Position numbers and translations under genes: made by a program. Below the pieces are notes generated by a model. It ran no database searches and was not told where the DNA came from. It saw nothing but the letters and a program-made list of their open reading frames with translations. A stretch of 64,000 bases of DNA. Origin: Bog-473 sp963828825 (GTDB taxonomy: Bacteria > Actinomycetota > Acidimicrobiia > Acidimicrobiales > RAAP-2). Positions 58,881 through 64,000 of the stretch are shown piece after piece. The DNA lies in the NCBI GenBank assembly GCA_963828825.1, contig CAWHGF010000007.1, forward strand, positions 186,001 through 250,000, given 5' to 3'. Every line of letters begins with the position of its first letter. Position 1 is the first letter of the stretch.

Positions 58881-61022
58881 ATGGCTGGAGGCGTCTCTCC
58901 CGACGCTCCACGCAAGGGAGCCACGCTGGCCTACCTGCCCGCTCTCGACGGGATCAGAGGTGTCGCCATGCTGGGCATCCTGGGCGTGCACGCCGGCGTC
59001 TACCTGACCGCGGGCGGCTTCTTCCTCCTCGACAGCTTCTTCGCCTTGTCGGGGTTCCTCATCACATCACTGCTGATCGTGGAGTGGCACAGGAAGGGCA
59101 CCATCAAGCTCGGGGCCTTTTGGGCTCGCCGCGCTCGGCGGTTGCTGCCCGCCCTCCTCGTCATGCTCGTCGGGGTCGCCATCATCTACGGCGCCTTCGT
59201 CCCGGCCGGGACCTACCCGACGCTCCGTGGTGACGCGCTCTCCGCCCTCTTCTATTTCGCCAACTGGCACTCCATCGCGGCCGGTTCGAACTACTTCCAC
59301 ATGACCGGCCTCACCTCGCCGTTGATCCACACCTGGTCCCTCGCCGTCGAGGAGCAGTTCTACCTGGTCTGGCCACTCGTCTTTCTCGGCGTCTTGAAGC
59401 TCACGCGCTCGTTGTGGGCCCTTTTCGTCGTGGCCGTCACCGGAGCGCTGGCCTCCGCCATGGAGATGGCCCTCCTCTACAACCCCACCGACATCAACCG
59501 CCTCTACTTCGGCACCGACACCCATGCGCAGTCCATTTTGGTCGGGGCCACGCTCGCCATCGGCCTGCGTCTGTGGGCCGAACGCCGGCGGAAGGGTGAC
59601 GAGCAGGACTGGCAGGCCCGCACGCCACGGGCGCGCCTGGCGTTGACGGCGATCGGCGCCCTGGGCCTCGTCGTCAGCGGCGTCCTCTGCGCGACCGTGC
59701 ACTCCGATGATGCCTTCGCCTATCGCGGCGGGTTCCTCATTGCCGCGCTCGCTGCGTGTGCCGTCCTCCTCAGCGTGTCCTGTGCCCAGTGCTCACCGGT
59801 GGCCCGGCTGTTGTCCTTCCGGCCCTTCACCTTCATCGGGCGGATCTCCTACGGCACGTACCTCTGGCACTTCCCGCTCTTCACCTTCATCAATGAGGAG
59901 CGGACGGGCCTGAGCGGCTGGCCCCTCTTCGTGGTCCGGGTCATCCCCACCATCGGGGTCGCGATGCTGTCCTTCTTCCTGGTGGAACGACCGATCCGGC
60001 AGGGCACGTTCTTCACCCGATTCCGGGCGCAGGTGTTCACGCTTCCCGCCGTGGGCGTCGTCGTGCTCGCCATCGTCCTGGCCACCATGCCGGCGGCCGA
60101 CACCTTCGCCAGCGGCGCCGCCGCCACCGGGGCCGTGCCGGCGACCACCGTCACCTCGGCCGTTCCGCCGACCTACGACGCCGCGCCGACCCGGGTCCTC
60201 CTGGTCGGCGACTCCCAGGCCCTGACACTGGGGATCGGGCTGGAGGGCGCGCTGTCCGCCCATCCGAAGAGGTACGACGACCTGCACCTGCTCAACGAGG
60301 GGATCCTGGGGTGCGGCGTGGCCGACGGGACAACGGGAGAGCAGTCCGGTGGGACGTTCGTCGTCGGCGCGCCGTGCACGCCGCACCCCCAGAGCGCGGA
60401 CTGCCCCCCGGGTGGGGTCTTCGGGCCGGCACAGAACGTTCCCTGCCAGGCCTGGACGACAGCCTGGGCCGATTGGGTCCGCCAGCTGCGGCCGAACGTG
60501 GTGGTGCTCCTGGCCGGCGGTGGCGAGATCCTCGACCGCCTCTTTCGCGGCCACATGACCAACATCTTGAACCCGGCGTTCGCGGCGTACGTGGAGAGCC
60601 AACTGCAGAAGGCCGTGCGCATCGCCACGGCGGGCGGCGCGCTCATGGTCTTCATGACCAAGCCCTGCCAGAGCACCGGCGAGCAGCCCGACGGTACGCC
60701 CTGGCCGCAGGACAGCTCGGCCCGGCGGGACGCGTACAACACGTTGCTCCGCAAGGTGGCGGCCACGCACCCGGACCACGTCTACGTGCAGAATCTGAAC
60801 TCGTACGTCTGTCCGGGTGGTCACTACACCGGGGATCTCGACGGCGTCCCGGTGCGGGAGAGCGACGGCAGCCACTTCAACGTGCAACCCGGAGGCGGCG
60901 GCGACTACCTGGCGCCGGCGATCCTCCCGTACTGGATGGAGCTCGGCCACCTGCAGGAGGGGCAGACCAACGGCGCGAGCGTCCCGACCGGATCGCTCCC
61001 CCGGTACTTCGCTCCGCAGTGA
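58881..61022 (+). CDS. OafA/YrhL-type membrane acyltransferase with SGNH domain
   Basis: A 713-residue membrane enzyme that O-acylates an envelope glycan. Residues 15-400 form an acyltransferase-3 domain with about ten helices (YLPALDGIRGVAMLGILGVH; FFLLDSFFALSGFLITSLL with the R/F-F-S-G motif; HTWSLAVEEQFYLVWPLVFL). The C-terminal extracytoplasmic SGNH domain shows LLVGDSQALTLGIGLEGAL (GDS Ser) and ESDGSHFN (Asp-x-x-His). Both domains are needed for transfer across and outside the membrane. ATG 58881 follows a GTG that may also serve. It is divergent from the alpha/beta hydrolase. Confidence 0.9.
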   Translation: MAGGVSPDAPRKGATLAYLPALDGIRGVAMLGILGVHAGVYLTAGGFFLLDSFFALSGFLITSLLIVEWHRKGTIKLGAFWARRARRLLPALLVMLVGVAIIYGAFVPAGTYPTLRGDALSALFYFANWHSIAAGSNYFHMTGLTSPLIHTWSLAVEEQFYLVWPLVFLGVLKLTRSLWALFVVAVTGALASAMEMALLYNPTDINRLYFGTDTHAQSILVGATLAIGLRLWAERRRKGDEQDWQARTPRARLALTAIGALGLVVSGVLCATVHSDDAFAYRGGFLIAALAACAVLLSVSCAQCSPVARLLSFRPFTFIGRISYGTYLWHFPLFTFINEERTGLSGWPLFVVRVIPTIGVAMLSFFLVERPIRQGTFFTRFRAQVFTLPAVGVVVLAIVLATMPAADTFASGAAATGAVPATTVTSAVPPTYDAAPTRVLLVGDSQALTLGIGLEGALSAHPKRYDDLHLLNEGILGCGVADGTTGEQSGGTFVVGAPCTPHPQSADCPPGGVFGPAQNVPCQAWTTAWADWVRQLRPNVVVLLAGGGEILDRLFRGHMTNILNPAFAAYVESQLQKAVRIATAGGALMVFMTKPCQSTGEQPDGTPWPQDSSARRDAYNTLLRKVAATHPDHVYVQNLNSYVCPGGHYTGDLDGVPVRESDGSHFNVQPGGGGDYLAPAILPYWMELGHLQEGQTNGASVPTGSLPRYFAPQ

Positions 61023-61032
61023 GGCGCGGCGC

Positions 61033-61347
61033 TCAGTCGGCCGCGGGCACACCGCTCGGGGCGGTGCGGGACGCGTCGAAGAAGCTCGCGGTCGCCCCGG
61101 TGATGCGATGCAGGTTCCGTTCGCCGAAGGCGACCTCGTGCGGCGCGGCGAGATGCGCGTCGAGCAGCTCCTGTGACTCCCAGCACTCGAAGAACCGGAA
61201 CGTGTTGGGCGTCTCGAGGTCCTCGCCCCAGAAGTACTCGAGGCAACCGGCGTCACGCCGGCTCGCCTCGGTCACCTCGGTCAGGCTGGCCAGCACGTCG
61301 TCCCGGTCCGAAGGGTCGAAGCTGAGAGAGCCGGCGATGATGATCAT
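61033..61347 (-). CDS. Antibiotic biosynthesis monooxygenase-like (ABM) protein
   Basis: A 104-residue dimeric ferredoxin-like protein: MIIIAGSLSFDPSDRDDVLASL, DAGCLEYFWGEDLETPNTFRFFECWESQELLDAHLAAPH match putative quinol monooxygenases (YgiN-like). Role unknown, possibly quinone or small-molecule oxidation. ATG 61347 gives the family start; a GTG two codons earlier is possible. It lies 24 bases after the amidohydrolase stop, so co-transcription is likely. Confidence 0.82.
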   Translation of the reverse strand: MIIIAGSLSFDPSDRDDVLASLTEVTEASRRDAGCLEYFWGEDLETPNTFRFFECWESQELLDAHLAAPHEVAFGERNLHRITGATASFFDASRTAPSGVPAAD

Positions 61348-61371
61348 GCGCACGGGAGGGTACAGGCGCCC

Positions 61372-62622
61372 TCAGCCGAAGGCGAGCGCACCCAGGTCGT
61401 CCTTCACGAGGGTGCCGCCTTTCATGACGGCCAGCAGCCTCGCCTGGTCCTGCAGCACGGCGATGTCGGCGAGCGGGTCTCCGTCGACGACGAGCAGGTC
61501 GGCCAGGTAGCCCTCCTGCACCGAGCCGAGCTCGTGGGACCGGCCCATCAGCTCGGCCCCGTTCCGGGTGGCCCAGCGGAGCACGTCGAGGGGCGGGATC
61601 CCGGCCTCCTTCACGTAGAACTCGAGCTCGTCGGCATACCGGCCGTGCGGCAGGCCGATGGCCCCGTAGTCGTCGCCACAGAGGAGCTTGACACCGGCCG
61701 CGTTGGCCTTGGGCAGGACGGCGAGTGCCCGCTCGATGTCCTCGGACATGGCGGCGGTGAACCCGAGCCCGCCGGCGCCCATCACTTCGGCGAAACGGAC
61801 CGGGAACAACTGGCTCGGCACGAGGAAGGTGCCGAGCTCGACCATCCGTTCGATGGCCAGCGCGTCGAGCCCGTCGCCATGGTCGACGACGTCGATGCCG
61901 GCATCGAGCGCCATGTGGAGGGCCTCGCGGTTGGCGATGTGGCCGCGCACCAGCGCGCCGCGCTGGTGGGCCGCCTCGATTCCCGCCGTGATCTCCTCGG
62001 GGGTCATCTCGGTCTGCTCGCTCGGCGCAACAGTCCCGTGGCCGCCCGTCACGAACATCTTGATGATCTCGGCGCCCTGCTTGATCTCCTCGCGCACGGC
62101 ACGGCGGAAGTCGTTGGGTCCGTCGGAGCGGTGAATGGCGCCGCGGGCGCCGACATCCCAATACCACGGGAAGCTCTTGTCGCCGGCGTGCCCCGTTGTG
62201 CTGACGTCACGGCTGCCGGCCATCAGTCGGGGACCCGGGAACAGCCCCTCCGCGATGGCGGCCTTCATGGACGCGTCGATGGCAAAGGGCGCGCCCGCGC
62301 TGACCGCGCCCGTGAAGCCGCGGCGCACCAGCAGCTCGAGATGGTGCGCCGCCCGCACGGCCTGCAGCGCCGGCGGCTCTTCCAGTCCGAACGGGGCCGT
62401 CTTGGAGCCGAGCTCGTGATAGGTGGCGTGGAAGTGGCTGCTGACCATTCCCGGCATGACGGTGCGCCCGTCGAGGTCGACCACGCGGTCCTCGGGGCCG
62501 GTCTCGACCAGCGCGCCGGTGCGGACGAGGGCGATGCGACGATCCTCGATCGCCACGTCGGTCTGGGGACGGGCGCCGTCCGCGTCGACCACGGTGGCGT
62601 TGTGCAGGACGAGCCTAGGCAC
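61372..62622 (-). CDS. Amidohydrolase (imidazolonepropionase/prolidase-like)
   Basis: A 416-residue metal-dependent hydrolase of the subtype I amidohydrolases. Metal and catalytic positions: VMPGMVSSHFHATYHE (HxH), IIKMFVTGGHGT (bridging Lys), ALVRGHIANREAL (His), VVDHGDGLDAL (His) and LLCGDDYGAIGLP (Asp). The C-terminal composite beta domain ends LADIAVLQDQARLLAVMKGG. The substrate (cyclic amide, Xaa-Pro or ester) is unknown. GTG at 62622 is chosen since the open frame otherwise runs through the divergent TIM-barrel gene. Confidence 0.87.
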   Translation of the reverse strand: MPRLVLHNATVVDADGARPQTDVAIEDRRIALVRTGALVETGPEDRVVDLDGRTVMPGMVSSHFHATYHELGSKTAPFGLEEPPALQAVRAAHHLELLVRRGFTGAVSAGAPFAIDASMKAAIAEGLFPGPRLMAGSRDVSTTGHAGDKSFPWYWDVGARGAIHRSDGPNDFRRAVREEIKQGAEIIKMFVTGGHGTVAPSEQTEMTPEEITAGIEAAHQRGALVRGHIANREALHMALDAGIDVVDHGDGLDALAIERMVELGTFLVPSQLFPVRFAEVMGAGGLGFTAAMSEDIERALAVLPKANAAGVKLLCGDDYGAIGLPHGRYADELEFYVKEAGIPPLDVLRWATRNGAELMGRSHELGSVQEGYLADLLVVDGDPLADIAVLQDQARLLAVMKGGTLVKDDLGALAFG

Positions 62623-62700
62623 CGGCGGCGGCGATCTCGTGGGCTCCGGTACCGTTCTCGGGCACGGAGGGAACGATAGTGACCAAACCCGACGACCGCG

Positions 62701-63597
62701 GTGGCCCGTCCGCGCGCGGTCTTCCCCACGGCTTTCGGCAGGCCGGTGACGCTCGCCGCGGGTGACACCGTGCTCTGCTCGGGCACGCTGGCGACGGGCA
62801 TCTCCTTCGGCGAGCGGCTCGCCGCCGCCAAGGCCGGCGGCTTCACCGGGATCTCGTTGTGGGGGCGCGACTACCAGGTGGCACGCGAGGAGGGGCTGAC
62901 CGACCTCGACATCCGCCTGCTCCTGGCCGACCACGGCTTGTCGGTGGCCGAGCTCGACCCGTGTTGGTGGTGGCTCCCCGGCGCGTCGGAGGTCCACATT
63001 CCACCCGAGCTCGACCAGGAACGGATCTTCGGTTTCGGCGAGCGGGAGCTGTTCGCCGTCGCCGAAGGCGTGCAGGCGCGCTCGCTGAACGCAGTCGATG
63101 TCTTCGGGGGCTCGTGGTCCCTGGACGAGGCGGCGACGGCCTTCGCCGGATTGTGCGACCGGGCGGCCGACCACGGACTGGTCGTCCACCTGGAGTTCCT
63201 CCCGTGGTCGAGGATCCCCGATCTGGCGACGGCCTGGGGGGTCGTGCGTTCCGCCGATCGTCCCAACGGCGGCATCATGCTCGACGCCTGGCACTACTTC
63301 CGGAGCGAACCGGACGGCGCGCTGCTCCGCTCCCTTCCGGGCACGTCCATCCTCGGCATCCAGTTGTGCGACGCGCCCGCCGTTCCCGAGCCCGAGCCGC
63401 TCCATGCCACGTTGCACGAACGGCTGCTGCCGGGAGAAGGCGAGTTGGCCCTGCGCACCTTGCTGGCCGATCTCCGTGAGACCGGCACGACGGCACCGCT
63501 CGGTGTCGAGGTGTTCTCCGACGCCCTCCATGCCCTGCCCCCGGAGGAGGCGGGCCGGTTGGCCGGCACCTCGTTGCGTGCGTTGCTCGCACCGTGA
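62701..63597 (+). CDS. Sugar phosphate isomerase/epimerase-like TIM barrel
   Basis: A 298-residue protein of the AP-endonuclease-2 (xylose isomerase-like) TIM-barrel superfamily. SFGERLAAAKAGGFTGISLWGRDY is the first barrel unit, LVVHLEFLPWSRIPDLATAW carries the metal Glu, GGIMLDAWHYFRSE the Asp/His, ILGIQLCDAPAVPEPEPL another metal position, and LGVEVFSDALHAL the last Glu. It could epimerise a sugar or act on an inositol. The start is GTG 62701; GTG 62746 is an alternative. It is divergent from the amidohydrolase. Confidence 0.83.
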   Translation: MARPRAVFPTAFGRPVTLAAGDTVLCSGTLATGISFGERLAAAKAGGFTGISLWGRDYQVAREEGLTDLDIRLLLADHGLSVAELDPCWWWLPGASEVHIPPELDQERIFGFGERELFAVAEGVQARSLNAVDVFGGSWSLDEAATAFAGLCDRAADHGLVVHLEFLPWSRIPDLATAWGVVRSADRPNGGIMLDAWHYFRSEPDGALLRSLPGTSILGIQLCDAPAVPEPEPLHATLHERLLPGEGELALRTLLADLRETGTTAPLGVEVFSDALHALPPEEAGRLAGTSLRALLAP

Positions 63598-63639
63598 GAG
63601 AAGGGGCCGAGCCGTTCGGCGACGGGCCGGACCTCAGGC

Positions 63640-64000
63640 TCAGGCCAGGGCCAGCGAGTCGAGATTGACCCCACCCTCGGCGGGCGACTCGACGCCGCAT
63701 GCCACGAGGTTCACTCCCGCCGCCATGGTCAGCGTCACCGGCACGGTCCGCCACTCGGTCCAGGCCGTGGCGCTCGGCACAAGGAGCGTGGCCGTGCCGT
63801 GGACGTGGCCGGTCTGCGGGTCGAGCGCACGCACGGTCAGCGTCGACGGGCTCCCGGTGGCGTTGGCCACCCGGCACAGGAGCCGGCGACTGCCGGCCCG
63901 GGGCGCCGACATGGCGACGGCCACACTGCTCCCTTCGGTGTCGAGTCCGGTGACGTAGCCCATGCCTTCGTGGCCGCCAAAGGTGTTCTCGAACCCGGCC
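63640..64000 (-). CDS. C-terminal part of a protein with CBM6/CBM35-like module (partial)
   Basis: Only the last 119 residues are visible; the frame is open to the window edge, beginning AGFENTFGGHEGMGYVTGLD. The pattern (GGHEGMGYVTGLDTEGSSV, SRRLLCRVANATGSP, a beta-strand run, and GGVNLDSLALA at the end) matches CBM6/CBM35 carbohydrate-binding modules, often found at the C-terminus of glycoside hydrolases. The catalytic part lies outside the window. It is convergent with the TIM-barrel gene. Confidence 0.65.
   Translation of the reverse strand, partial: AGFENTFGGHEGMGYVTGLDTEGSSVAVAMSAPRAGSRRLLCRVANATGSPSTLTVRALDPQTGHVHGTATLLVPSATAWTEWRTVPVTLTMAAGVNLVACGVESPAEGGVNLDSLALA

Noticed and set aside
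1..64000. tRNA, rRNA, CRISPR arrays, IS elements or att sites
   Set aside because: Scanning by eye for T-loop consensus, direct-repeat/spacer periodicity, transposase motifs and terminal inverted repeats gave nothing convincing.

Overview
The window is a high-GC bacterial chromosome segment with tight operons (ATGA, GTGA and TGATG overlaps), many GTG starts and a gene content typical of Actinomycetota. Examples are an Rv1264-like cyclase, a DUF1707 protein, an imuA-imuB-dnaE2 mutasome with an actinobacterial-type SOS box, DUF2505, CydDC/CydAB and abundant acyl-CoA catabolism. An aerobic member of Acidimicrobiia or a relative is my best guess, from gene content only. No rRNA, tRNA or CRISPR array was recognised.

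Layout. (1) 1-4270, minus strand: an acyl-CoA degradation operon (ACAD, CoA-transferase, two single-hotdog MaoC proteins, second ACAD cut by the window edge) behind a 19-bp operator-like palindrome at 4300-4318. (2) 4319-6360: an unusual gene-poor locus with a parS-like site, a ribbon-helix-helix (RHH) protein gene, an array of GTGTTAAC-type motifs and a decayed cyclase copy. (3) 6361-8851: two class III nucleotidyl cyclases, one fused to DUF1707 and LiaF-like domains. (4) 8938-11555: a HMG-CoA-synthase-like/DUF35 fusion with an SCPx-type thiolase. (5) 11557-18578: amine catabolism around an Lrp-type regulator (aminotransferase, FAD oxidoreductase, aminoaldehyde dehydrogenase, alanine dehydrogenase). 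(6) 18553-23617: cobQ, then nucleobase salvage (NCS1 permease with a structured leader, phosphoribosyltransferase, cytosine-deaminase-like enzyme, upp). (7) 23795-29860: cydD-cydC-cydA-cydB. (8) 29884-36263: an SDR, a GH15 trehalase-like enzyme, an NDH-2-like enzyme, a second SDR and a DapB-like oxidoreductase. (9) 36801-45621: cell-envelope proteins, then a block that reads as AT-richer, with aldolase, 2-hydroxyacid dehydrogenase, GHMP kinase, Nudix hydrolase, deaminase, EEP phosphatase and PRC-barrel genes. (10) 45893-49029: a Dyp peroxidase with an encapsulin-targeting tail, a methyltransferase and small enzymes. (11) 49116-55047: the SOS mutasome and the abasic-site protein SRAP/YedK. (12) 55044-64000: secreted phosphoesterase, small kinase, secreted alpha/beta hydrolase, OafA-like acyltransferase, amidohydrolase, TIM-barrel isomerase, and the C-terminus of a protein with a carbohydrate-binding-like module.

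How the genes work together. The amine cluster appears self-contained: the aminotransferase would give an aminoaldehyde plus alanine, the aldehyde dehydrogenase would oxidise the aldehyde, and alanine dehydrogenase would regenerate pyruvate. The salvage cluster can be read as cytosine uptake, deamination to uracil and conversion to UMP. ImuA, ImuB and DnaE2 form the damage-induced translesion complex, and SRAP sits divergently from the same SOS box.

Caution on quality: six single-base insertions, each breaking an otherwise intact gene, lie between about 26.86 and 33.20 kb, and I found none elsewhere. This looks more like a locally unpolished assembly than biology. The most unusual locus is 4.9-6.3 kb.
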